NCBI GenBank assembly: GCA_016906335.1
Contig: JADEYG010000002.1
Coordinates: 310,001 to 374,000, forward strand
Reading direction: 5' to 3'
DNA length: 64,000 nt
Source: Novakomyces olei
Lineage: Eukaryota > Ascomycota > Novakomycetes > Novakomycetales > Novakomycetaceae
Shown: piece by piece, positions 49,718-60,211 of the stretch
Position numbering within the stretch: position 1 is the stretch's first letter
How the letters are laid out: the number at the start of each line of letters is the position of its first letter
Program-made: the position numbers and the translations under genes
Notes under the pieces: generated by a model
What the model saw: the letters and a program-made list of their open reading frames with translations, nothing else
Databases searched by the model: none
What the model was told of the DNA's origin: nothing

Positions 49718-50525
49718 GATTCTGCATGGATGATGAATTTGTATATATTATTTTAGTATGACAATTTTCAACCCTCCAGTTTTCTTCTGCCTATAAATGT
49801 ACACACTTTATTTTTTTAAATATATTTATGAAATATCCACTCACGCCTCTGACTATCTTGATCTCAATTTGTTTAGCCTATTTTATAGAACATCTTGCAT
49901 AATACACATTTGTTTCTAGAAAACAGGCCGGTCGACGATCAAAGCAGCAAATTTACGGATTATTTAACGATGCTTTCTCAGCACCAAAATTTCTAATTTA
50001 TCTCATTGTCAACGACATTTTGAGATAGTTTGAGTATTTTATTACTAAAGAAACACCTACGCGATAATAGCACTGAGCTGCATTTAATTATGGCCAAATC
50101 GCACCGAATACCGATGACAAAGTGTGGAGCAATAATAGACTTGTCAACTCCCACATTTGCAAATCTTCTCTATACCAAATCGTCATGTAATCTTATTCGC
50201 TTGTCTGCGTTGCAATATTTAAGTTTTAGTTCATCTTTGTCAAGTAACGCTATAATAAAATATTATATACGCACAATCACTATACAAATTAAACTTCAAA
50301 TTATCTGAAATCTTGTGCCAAAGATAGGTAAAATAATTAATCAAGATAAAAAAAAAATACGTCGTTTATTTACATTTTCATATGCCGATCAAAAGGACTT
50401 TACTGTCTAGACCATCAGCCTTGAGCAATTGCGGGCTCAATGTCGCTTCTCTTGGAGCCAGATAAGCGTATGAAATACTGCGATCATCGACAGAAATAGT
50501 CTTGCTTAAATTAACTTGGTTCCAG
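49718..50525. other. Divergent intergenic region
   Basis: Shared upstream DNA of the AcuK/Ert1-like gene and the Smr gene. It may contain the missing first exon of the latter. A minus-strand frame at 50378-50560 is open but overlaps the Smr first exon on the opposite strand. Confidence 0.5.
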
Positions 50526-51438
50526 CCCACTCGGCCTTCAAAAATTTCGATATTAATCATGCCGACGATGTAGAGGTACCTAATCTCGCTTATCGTTCAC
50601 TACGCAATCTAACGCCTCCTAGTATAAACGGTTACGTGATGCGGCAGCTCAAGAAGCAACTGTTAGAGACCGACTACTGTCGCAATCGCAGCAGGCTTAT
50701 AAAGCAGGCGACGGCGAGCGCGCACACGCGCTCTCTGTAGAGGGTAAAAAACATGATGCAGCAATGGATCGTTTCAATGCACAAGCAGCGGATTTTGTAT
50801 TACGTGCAAACAACACAGACTCTGCTCCAGACGAGCTTGATCTGCATGGCCTGTATGTGAGCGAAGCAGAAAATGCTGTTGAGCAACGGCTCATGGCTTG
50901 TCAACAGCGCGGCGAGAATCATTTGAAAATGTAATTGAGCTCTGTACTATTTACTCCATATGACACTAATTGTTACAATCTATATCTAACTTGGTTTTGA
51001 TCTATTCAATTAGTATCTTGATTTGCTTTTTTTCTCCCTTAAATTTGTTGGTCACATTTTATTTCACAGTATTCTAATTCAAGAATTGTCGGGAAGGGCA
51101 CGCATTCACGAAACCATGTGCAAAAGCTACGTCCAGCAATCGAGGCTCTTTGTGCTCGTCATGACCTCAGTTATCATATTGACCAGCACAATGCAGGAGT
51201 CTTGGTCGTTCTGCTAAATGCTGCCGGTCAATTTCCTGGGCCTGGTGTTGCGAACAATGCTGGATATGCGCCAAATGCTGGTTATAACGCTGGATACGCT
51301 AATACGGGATACAATGCTGGAAATGCTGCGGGAGCCGGCAAACACGAAAAAAGGAAAAAGTTTTTGTACTATGCAAAGCGTTTTGGGCCGCGCATTCTCA
51401 AAAAATTGTTTCGTATGTTTATGAAGAATGCACGATAG
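50526..51438 (+). CDS. DUF1771-Smr domain protein (YPL199C-like)
   Basis: Visible exons are 50526-50575 (5' end open), 50623-50930 and 51084-51438; about 237 residues are seen. Exon 1 gives FNF-like AFKNFDINHADDVE and joins to YKRLRDAAAQEA, the start of the DUF1771 helix pair. ELDLHGLYVSEAENAVEQRL and the nucleic-acid-binding loop IVGKGTHS, then PAIEALCARHDL and NAGVLVVLL, are the Smr domain, which binds or cuts RNA/DNA. A tail of NAGY/AGYN-type repeats and a very basic amphipathic end (KRKKFLYYAKRFGPRILKKL) follow the domain. The first exon has no ATG in frame after a stop, so a short upstream exon joins at the 50525 acceptor. The 50931-51083 intron ends TCTAATTCAAG. Confidence 0.85.
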
Positions 51439-51606
51439 TGCTGTATCATAGTTATCATAGATATATATACGTATAGATCACAAGTTGATGCATCAATATG
51501 TAAAATTATTTTCAAAGAAATTTGAATGACTTTTTGTCTATGCTTCGATTACAATCGTGCAGTTGCTCTTAAAAATGTACTCGTATATACTATTACGCTC
51601 TGCATG

Positions 51607-52763
51607 TCAATCGGCAAGAGCCCATTGTGAATGAAGAAAATCGATGAATGCCGGCTTGAGCCATTCGCGATCCGTTGGCGGCTTCATACGATGAATACCG
51701 AGAAATTGCCTCCGCAACCGCTGTAGTTCTGCCATGGTAACTACGCGTGAGGGCAATACAATAGCGACAGGTATTCCGGCAGCTTTAATCTGGCCGCCGC
51801 CCTCAGGAGAGTCTCGTTGAGCTTCCATGATTATAGAGATTACATCCTGTGTAGCACGATCAAGCTCAGCCAGCATTTGTGAGCTCGTTGTCGGTTTCAC
51901 CATTGTCGATTGATTAGGGACGACTGTCTTGTTAAGAACTAAAGCTGACCACAAAGCATCGATTGATAGTGCAGTATCTGGATCATCGTGCAATACTGCA
52001 AATAATGGTGCGTCCCATCTGTTCATTTCATTCGGTTCTTCGTACCTTAGAATTAATTCTTCCAATCTGTATATTAGTTAAAGCTATTAAAGAGAAATTA
52101 AAATATATATATGGCAGCTTACACGTTGGGAAGGTAAGTATTACCACTGCGCGCGTCATTCCATTGTCGGCAAAGTTCCACGGGTGTTCCCACGCGTACC
52201 TTTTCACGTTAAATCTGTTTACAGATATGGTTTATTTTATCGTTAATATCTTACGACACACGAAGGAGTGGGCACTGCTTTGGCCTCGCAATACAATTGA
52301 TATCGAAACCCTTTAATATAATTTAGCGCGTCGGCTATAACGATCGTATCTTTCGTAAGCAATCGACCAACAGCCGACATGAGGGCACCACGCGCAATCT
52401 TTTCAGTTCGAGCCGCTGGATATTAGCGTATCTTTTAATTAAAAATAAAATAAAAAAAGAAAAGAAAAATAAATAAATAAATATTCCTTTTATTAATGCA
52501 TTTGAATCCTGGTTGAAATGAACAGCATTCAGCCTGGCAATTATAAACAGACTGAAATCAGACAGACAGACGTTGATTAAAAAAGTTTCTCCTATACCTC
52601 CATAAGCATCCTTGCTTATATTCAATGACTCGTCGTTCAAATTCACAGCACGGATCGAAGTCTGGTTTTCGGCTGCTGCCTTTGCGTTCAATTGCTCACA
52701 TATCCGCGTGGCCCATCGTGATTTGCCGCTGCTTGGCAGCCCCGACATCATAATCAACGGCAT
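51607..52763 (-). CDS. KTI12: Elongator-associated P-loop protein Kti12
   Basis: Four exons on the minus strand, 52763-52598, 52415-52255, 52199-52123 and 52066-51607, encode 287 residues. The N-terminal P-loop SGLPSSGKSRW, the NDESLNISKDAYGG switch and IVIADALNYIKGFRYQLYCEAK are the Kti12/PSTK signature. CRQWNDARS and the ERTEK-like ARTEKIARGAL segment are also conserved, as are RWDAPLF and the helical C-terminus ending FIDFLHSQWALAD. Kti12 binds tRNA and supports Elongator, which modifies wobble uridines (mcm5/ncm5). It is head-to-head with the EFM7-like gene, 257 bp apart. Confidence 0.95.
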
Positions 52764-53020
52764 TTTTCTCGAGCATCGCAAGATGGTACAGCAAATTAGT
52801 GGATTTATGACAGGCCTCTCTGCCTGTGATTATTTAATAAATATTAAGTAGCAAAAACGATGAGGAAATAAATTAAAAAAAAAAAGATAAATAAATATAA
52901 TAAGCTGAGCTTAATAAATTAAACTAAATGGTGATGGCTATATGAGGAGCACGGTGCGAGCGAGGTACGTTTCTCTGATTGGCAAATAAATTATTATTTG
53001 CCTCCGAGTCTTGCCCTTCT
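52764..53020. promoter_or_regulatory. 257-bp bidirectional promoter, KTI12 / EFM7-like
   Basis: The only DNA between two divergent start codons, so it must hold both core promoters. It has A-rich tracts and no clear TATATAAA. Confidence 0.5.
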
Positions 53021-53984
53021 ATGGACGACGAAGACATTGAAACAGCGTCGCTGTTTCAAGAACCCGAAGGCTTCTACAAACCCCTTCAACCACCAAGTGT
53101 TGTGGTATACGAGCGTGATTCGGCGAAGACGTAAGAATATCTTGGCTTGCTGTTTTAGTAATTCATCTCGTTTTGCAGAACATTAGCCTGTTTAGTGAAT
53201 AGATTGTTCTTAGTTTCAAAAGCTGGTCCTAATATTAAGGCCGCGAAAACTAGAATTAAATTTAGTCGGACAGCATTCGCTTTGGGCACATCATTTATGG
53301 AACGCTGGTCGAGAAATGGCCGCTTATTTGGACACGTCAGAAGGTGGAGCACTTTGCAAGGGCAAAGCTGTTCTTGAGCTTGGTGCTGGTGCGGCAGTAC
53401 CTTCGATAATTGCAAGTTTACAGGGCGCTCGTTTGGTAGTAGCTACCGACTATCCTGACGCTGCGCTTGTGGACAATATGCGTTTAAATTTGCAAAAATA
53501 TGGTACTAATACTGCAATTGCTCTCCCGCACTTGTGGGGGCATGAGGCCCACCTGTTACTTAAAGACGGACCTTTTGATCTTATCATACTGTCTGATCTC
53601 GTATTCAATCATTCTCAGCATGAAGCAATGCTGAGTACATGTCGCACTTGCTTGGCCGAGAGCGGAATTATACTTGTCTTTTTTACACATCACCGGCCGC
53701 ATTTAGCTCAGCGCGATTTGTCTTTTTTTGAGTTGGCTGGGAAATTGGGGTTTCAATCGCACGAATTTGCAACCAATACACATGAGCCAATGTTTGAGAA
53801 GGGTATGATAAGGATGTTTATTTATTATTTATAATTATTTATAATTATTTATAATTATTTATAATTATTTATAATTATTTATAATTATTTTACTGTTTTT
53901 ATTCATTCACTTACAACAGATCCTGGGCCTGTTGAAGTTCGGTCTACTGTGCACTGCTACCGCATGACCTTTGCTAAGCCGTGA
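53021..53984 (+). CDS. EFM7: Protein lysine methyltransferase, Efm7/Nnt1-like
   Basis: Three exons, 53021-53130, 53240-53802 and 53920-53984, encode 245 residues. Opening LFQEPEGFYKP and then LVGQHSLWAHHLWNAG are diagnostic of the yeast Nnt1/Efm7 family. The SAM-binding core is VLELGAGAAVPSIIAS, with TDYPDAALVDN (acidic loop) and LIILSDLVFNHSQHEAM as motif post-II. The end is DPGPVEVRSTVHCYRM. Efm7 methylates the N-terminal Gly2 and Lys3 of eEF1A in yeast; that role here is by family. The first intron ends CCTAATATTAAG; the second carries a 10-bp tandem repeat. Confidence 0.93.
53821..53890 (+). repeat. 10-bp tandem repeat in the EFM7-like intron
   Basis: Six perfect copies of ATAATTATTT plus a partial copy, filling most of the second intron (53803-53919). 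Confidence 0.95.
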
Positions 53985-54484
53985 ACACTTGCAGCAAAGT
54001 ATTATATTTATGATAATGATGTACCATAGATGATAAAATTATATATTTGTTTGTATCTCGCTTGCCAGTGTACTAGTCTTACGATATAAAATATGCATTA
54101 ACAATTGAGTATAGGCATCTCACAAAGCTGAATCCAAACGACACAAACACAACAGTACTCGTTACTGTAACTCCCTCTATCAAATGTTCATTCCACAATA
54201 TATTTGCAGCATATAAGCTGGGCCGGTGATGCATATTACCGTCACGCTCATTGTCCATAAATCATACGCATTTCTTTGCAAATTTAGCTGCTAAAAAAAC
54301 CCCGCTGCTTTCCAATCAATTAATTCCAAAGGATTTCAATCTCGATTAAACAAAAGTTGCGGGTATCATTGAATTGTCGTCAAAATCCAAAACAAAATCC
54401 AAAATAATAGATTCAAATCATAAGGTTTAGAACCCCATAATGTAAGATGTAATAGCAAATCATCAAAATGATGATTGTGGGTTA
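53985..54484. other. Convergent intergenic space
   Basis: Between the 3' ends of the methyltransferase and LIM genes. Nothing recognisable. Confidence 0.6.
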
Positions 54485-55847
54485 TCAGATATTGATTAGC
54501 CGGCTCTGACGCCTTTGCGGAAACCGCAATTGTAAAGATGGATCGCCATTGTGTTGACGCAAATGCGGTTCACGAACCCCCTGTTGGCGCATTGCAGCGA
54601 GCCGGTTCGGGTCGCGACTGGGTTCATGGCCGCGCTGTATCTGGGCACCGTAGTTTTGACGGTACACGATATTCATCATATCGTTAGCACACAGCACGCG
54701 ACCGGAAAGTTCATAATATTCCTGGTTCAAATAAATTCCACATTTATGGCACCGAAAGCACCGTGGATGGTGCAATCCGCGCTCGCTTTGAACGCATCGG
54801 CCTTCAATGCCAGTCCGGCAAGTCGAACAGAGCGACCCGTTTTGTTCGTGGTAGTGAGTATGGCAAAACGGCCGATCATCGAGCACGTAAAATTCCATAG
54901 TAGGGAACGCGGAACCGCAGGTCTTTGGTTAGTTTAAGGACTCCATTCAACACAAGAAGACTTACATAGCAGGTAAAGCACTGTAAATGGTACTTGCCCG
55001 ACAGTTTACCGTCGTTTGAGCTAACCGCTTTGCCCTGCACTGGCCTCTGACAATGTTTACATTTGGCCAGTGCCGGTCGGGCACTGCGTTTGCCGTCAGA
55101 GGCAGCGCTGCTGGCCATACTGGACATTGAAGTAGAGTAACTGTGGCCGAGCATTGAGCTGCCAGTGACGCTTGTGCCCACTGAGCTTTGCGTTTCTGTC
55201 CTCGAGTGCAGAGACACTGGAGGCGCCGGCCGCGGGTGCTCAAACAGAGGGTGCAGAGTATGAGACCGGCGGCTGTTGCTGCTCTGGTTCCGTAAGCATT
55301 TGTCGCCCACATTGGCAATGGCACTTTGCCTCTTAGTTTCGTCACTTTTGCCACTGTCTCTGCTGTTTTCTTTGCCTTCAAACTGCTCCCTGTGGCAGTG
55401 CGGTTTGGAGCCATCGCTTCTCGTCACAGACTCGTCCCTCCGTGCGTCAATTGCCGCGGCCTTTACGCGAGTATTCAGTTCTTCTATCGAAGGATCTAGT
55501 GCCGCCTTTGCATACGCACTGTCATTGGTGTTTTCGTGCTTTGTGCGTTCCTGCATGTACGTCTTGAGCCGTGCAAAGCGCGATGGTGCAGCTGAAAGGG
55601 GGGGACCTTCTGATTCAAAATTGAAGGCTCCCTGTCGCACAGGCAGAATTGACTGGTGCAGGGAGGCAGTGTGCAGCCTCCGAGGGCTGCGCGGTCTCCG
55701 AGACGGCCTTGCCGGCTCTGCTCGCAGAGGCAGTTCCGGCCGGGCGTGGCAATTGTGCTCTGCTAGCTGGTGCATGGGCACGCGTCGCTGGCACGCGTGG
55801 CACTCTATATCAAGAGCACTGAATCGGGCGGCGGTGTGGGCAGACAT
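54485..55847 (-). CDS. LIM-domain protein, paxillin-like (Pxl1 type)
   Basis: Two exons on the minus strand, 55847-54966 and 54922-54485, encode 439 residues. An N-terminal zinc-knuckle-like CHACQRRVPMHQLAEHNC (residues about 16-33) is typical of fungal LIM proteins. A long Ser/Arg-rich disordered region follows, with the helical FARLKTYMQERTKHEN. LIM1 begins at about Cys263 (CKHCQRPV, YHLQCFTCYTC, FCHTHYHE) and LIM2 at about Cys326 (CSTCRTGIEGRCV, HHPRCFRCHKCG, VLCAND). The 43-nt intron, ending AACTAACCAAAG, falls between two zinc ligands of LIM1. Such proteins act in cell polarity, the contractile ring and Rho signalling. The end is basic and not conserved. Confidence 0.9.
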
Positions 55848-57018
55848 TGACGACGGCTGCTTTCAATCCATGAAACGCTGATCTGCTGTGACAGACGAGT
55901 CATATACTCCAACGAGCCACTCTACCCTTCATTGTCGCTCACCGTTTACGCGTCGCGCGTATAATTAAACGCGTTAGAGGTTATCATGTATGGCTGCCTG
56001 CAAGGTTACTTTTATAAAATAACGGTTACACTGAGTGGGTCGCGCATTGAGTGGTGGGTGGGCCGGCAGCCTATCATGAGCGCGCAGATGACCGCCCAAA
56101 GTACTCTTCGACGAGGTCTTTGGTATTTTCACATACACTATACGCCGCCGCCGTGTGTCTTTTGTGGTTACTTTTACTCGGCCCTCGCGGCCGGCGCTTT
56201 CTACTCGTGTTCGGTTACGCCTACAAGGAGGAATCTGCTATCTCACAGGTTTTGCAGTAAGGTTATAGATGGTTGGAAAAACCTCGAGCTGTAACTGTCG
56301 TGGCCTTTGTATATCACAGTTTAGTATGTAGTGCCACAATTTATTAGGGACCCAACCCGGTCATTGGGACCCAACCCGGTCAGCAATGGATGTGCCCAAT
56401 ACTTGGATCGTACAAAGGGTTTTCAAAACTGGAAGGGTTTTCAAATCTGGTTTATGCTTTCCGCAATATATAGCCAAATCAGAGTCGTATGGCACCATTG
56501 AGCTTACAAGTAACACGCAGAAAAGTATATCGGCATAAAAATGTGGACTCAAACAGATCCGGCCGGTACATATAACTCATGTTTCTCTATGTATTACGTA
56601 AGCCAAGGTACCCTTTTTGATCCGGATCTGTACAATAGTGCTAATCCCACACAGCACTTTGCTTGTACGAAAATGCGACACCACTCTTTATCTATACTTT
56701 ATACGTCTCTGTAATTTTGCTTCAGATCTCTCTACTACAAAAGACGGTAAAGGGCTTTACAAGGTTTGCTTTTCTGGCGAAAAGTGGGGTTTGCTCTTAC
56801 TTTCATTCTGCTCTGCCATTAGAAACTCACTGTTGCGGCCAAGTGCATTCGTTCTTTGGCCTTATCTCAGTTCCTTGCGACTTGTGTTCTTTGTTGTTTT
56901 TTGAGTTCTTTGTTGAGTTCTTTGTTTCTTTTTTTCAATTTAGTTTATCCAATATTAGTCAACAATACGTTGCGATCTCTATTATCCTTTTATCTGCTAC
57001 TGTCTACCTTGAGACAAG
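55848..57018. other. Intergenic with small tandem duplications
   Basis: No convincing gene. Open frames at 55986-56294 and 56617-57103 overlap each other and are Leu/Phe-rich. The missing 5' exon of the gene at 57019 should lie here; MWTQTDPA from an ATG at 56541 with a following gtacat is one weak candidate. Confidence 0.45.
56347..56450. repeat. Two neighbouring short tandem duplications
   Basis: GGGACCCAACCCGGTCA at 56347-56363 and again at 56366-56382 (period 19), then AAGGGTTTTCAAAACTGG at 56415-56432 followed at once by a copy with one change at 56433-56450 (period 18). Confidence 0.9.
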
Positions 57019-59557
57019 GTGGACAAAGATCAGCTGGCGCGACACTGGCGCGAACACGCCCGCTCGGCAAATAGCCGTGGCTCTGATGGTGCCGGCAGTA
57101 TAGAAACAATTTCTCAGACGTCTCCAGTGTCCTCTCTCACTTCTTGTTCTTCGGCATCTTCTTCGGCTTTTAGTAATCTACCGCCACCAATATTTCCTGT
57201 CTCTCCGCCAAACGCTGGCCGACTAGGTATGACCAATTGACTTTCCATATTCGCATACAAAAGAAAAAAGAAATGAAAGGAAATGAAAAATGAAAAACAT
57301 ACTACCAGTATTAATCAATAATACTAGTTGAATGGAAATAATTGAAATTTAAACAAAAAATTTCGTTTTTGTAAAAAGTTCTTACCCAGCAGATCGCATA
57401 GAAGAGCTTCTGATCTTGTTTAAAGACAGGCAGAGTTGGGCAGAGTCGTACGTTCAGAATGTTGTGACCCCGGAGAGCGAAGGCCTGCCTCACAGGCGAA
57501 ACGCTATTATTGTGAGTGATGAAATCTAGCCAGAGTATCGGCTATTTGCTTGTTTGCTTGCTTGTTTAGTCATTAGTTTCTAACACCTTTAGGCTCTTGA
57601 TACGGATTCGAAACTGCCTCGACGATTACAATTCTTTATCCCTCCGCACTTGTCACAGTCTATAAACGCTACATCCTTCCCAATCGCTGGATCGAATGTA
57701 CCTCCTTCCTATATTTCCCCGTCTATTCCAGAGCCAAGGCACCCTCTGCTACGGGACCCGCACTACCTCTCTCTGGCACATAAATACTTCCAGTTTGGCC
57801 GCACTGTATTCCGCGTTTTTGGCGACGAGGCGTACAGTGCCTGGTCTCACGAAATTCCGCAAATGGCTCTTTCTCCCAACGGGTTTACTCCTCTACTGGA
57901 AAGCCTGTGTACCTGGGTGTGCTTGCGTATGGCCTTTTACAATGATTCCAGCTCCTCCTTTGCCGAGTGCACTGATCGAACCTCGTACCACTACCAAAGA
58001 GCCCTTGGCTCTTTGGCTCTGCAAATGGCGGATAGCCAAGTGGCCGCGAGTAATCAGGCTCTTGCAACCAGCTGCTTACTTGCTCATTTCGATATGTGCA
58101 TTGGCGAGCTCGCCCGCTCTGGATTGCATAACCATGGCTGCTGCCGAATTTACTTGGCTCGTCAGCAGCAACAGCAATTGCACTTTAAACAGGCGGATGA
58201 TTCGCCTATAGGAAGAGCGCTTTTCACAATGTTTACGTTTTACGATGTTCACTCTTCGTCAATCTCGGGGAACCCTGTCTTTGCCGATAGTCCAGCTTGG
58301 TGGACAATGGACTCAAGGTACGGCCAAAGCCCTCTGTCCTGCCCTTCTCTGTCTGAAGCAGCCGATACTGCTTATTGCAATTTACGAGTCCTCGTTGCTC
58401 AGCTTGCTAATTTTCGTGCTCGTTCTTTACGTGTCGCGAAACGGCTTCACGAACGCGTAACGCGCGCTCGACGCGCTTTACGCCACTCGAAAAACGCGGT
58501 AGCCACACAAGGATTGAGTACAAGAAATGACAAGGTAAATCAAGAGGCAGCAGCAGAAGCGTATCAAAATTCAGCAGCCTTGCTGGCTCAAGCAGAGCAA
58601 GAAGAGCAAAGGCACTCTGCTCTAGTCGCACAAAGGGCAGAGTCCTTCTTCCATGAGCTTGCTCAATGGTACTCGACATTGCCGGCAGAGAGTTTTTTTG
58701 GTACTGCGGATGCAAATGAGCGGGGCTTCGATATTGATACAGATCCAGCAATAGTCGATATTAACCAGGCATCGCCTGTAGTACAATTACCACCCGGCCA
58801 GCCGCTTGCTTTGCACATTACTGTGAGCTCATTACTGTCGCTCTATCATGCGTGGCAAATTCAGCTTTTGCGAATGATGCCGGCCTCTGAATGGGCTAAT
58901 AATAATTTCACTAATAACAATGATATCAAAATGGATAATATTGAAAATAACAGCAATAACGATTACAGCAATAATGATTACAACAATGATAATAACCGCA
59001 ATCGAAAAGGCAAGCCCCCTGGGTTCAGCAATGAAGAGCTGATTGGTCGAGCTGCGTTCAAGATTTTCCAGATTTTTGCGTCCAATCGTGGAATTGGCGA
59101 AATCTTTACTTTTCCCATAGTAGCAGCAGGACTTTTTACCCGGAACAATGCACATCGGCAATGGTTATTGAGGGCGATTATGGAAGAAGTCGAAGTGAGC
59201 GGGTACGCTACTCTTACATTTATACGTCATGTGCTTTTGTACGCCTGGTTCAGACCAAAGCCGCACCGTCTTCGTCATCATCAGCAGCAGTCGTCTTTCA
59301 ATTCAATATCCTCCATGTCGGCAAAACACAACCATGAAAATGTGGCACAAGACGCGTCTAATTCGTCCTCCAGTTCAAGACTGCAGCCAGAGTCACTTGA
59401 TAATGCTGCCAAGCAAGGCAGCAGTGATGAGAATCAGTTAGCCACCGGTTTTGAGTACGTTCCGCACGGAGCAGAGACATTAATTGCCGGCGTGTCGGAT
59501 AATTTGTTCCAGGCCATGGGTATTCTGAGCGACGAGCTTGATAATGTGCGATACTGA
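57019..59557 (+). CDS. Fungal-specific transcription-factor-domain protein (5' end open)
   Basis: Visible exons are about 57019-57226, 57390-57511 and 57593-59557, about 764 residues. The long exon shows the helical regulatory domain of Zn2Cys6 factors (fungal_trans_2-like): HPLLRDPHYLSLAHKYFQF, LLESLCTWVCLRMAFYND, YHYQRALGSLALQMADSQVA, LATSCLLAHFDMCIGE and LFTMFTFYDVHSSSISG. A Lys/Arg/Ala coiled stretch, an Asn-rich insert (encoded by AAT/AAC runs) and YATLTFIRHVLLYAW near the end follow. No Zn2Cys6 cluster is visible upstream within frame; exon 1 begins after a stop at the acag acceptor, so an earlier exon must carry the start and perhaps a cluster. Exon 1 is Ser-rich. Nuclear regulatory role is by family. 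Confidence 0.78.
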
Positions 59558-60211
59558 GGTCGGATACTTTTTTGTTTTAATTTTAGCTTGTGGAATTTTG
59601 GTAGGAGTTTTGTTTACGAGCGAGCGTATCTTGTTGGCTTTGGGTTGGCAGTTGAACATATTGTCAATATTAAACATTCAATTATACATTATACTCGGAA
59701 ATTTACTTGTCTCTCAATCTGTAGAATTGCTCAGTGCTAATTAACGGGCAGTGCATAGAATCAGCTTGGTATCACGAATACGTTTGTCATACACTCAAAC
59801 ACGAGAATGGCAGAGTGTTCCGGGCTGCAGAGACTATAGTGAATTTTCTTTACAATTTTCACGGTAAACGCCAAACTATGATCAAATACAATAATATTAT
59901 TTTGCAAATCAATTATACAGTAAAAAAAGCAACCAAAACCTTCCCGATCCAACCAACATGAATGCATTAGCTCATCTGATCATTGCTTCCCTGTCATTCC
60001 AAATTTAGCATCTAGCCCTTACCAGCACCCTTTGTCCACAAAATTATTGAAAATAAACCCTAACCCTGAACATTAACCCTAACCCGGCCATAAAGTCACA
60101 ATGACTCGATGCTGATAAAAGGGCCCAGAGGAACCATAAAGGCCCTGAAAGAAGATCGGAAGAAACGTTCTGCGGTAAAAAAAAAAACGATCTATCTTCT
60201 CCGTCTCCTCT
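59558..60211. other. Convergent intergenic space with telomere-like repeat
   Basis: Between the 3' ends of the transcription-factor-like gene and ROD1. It contains the CCCTAA block at 60055-60085. No gene seen. Confidence 0.6.
60055..60085. repeat. Interstitial telomere-like CCCTAA repeats
   Basis: AAACCCTAACCCTGAACATT followed by AACCCTAACCC: four CCCTAA-like units in 31 nt. On the other strand this reads TTAGGG, the telomere unit of many ascomycetes and a site for Tbf1/TRF-like proteins. Confidence 0.7.

Noticed and set aside
50378-50560. Minus-strand 60-codon frame opposite the Smr gene
   Set aside because: Composition looks fairly protein-like, but it overlaps the Smr exon on the other strand and has no recognisable partner exon.
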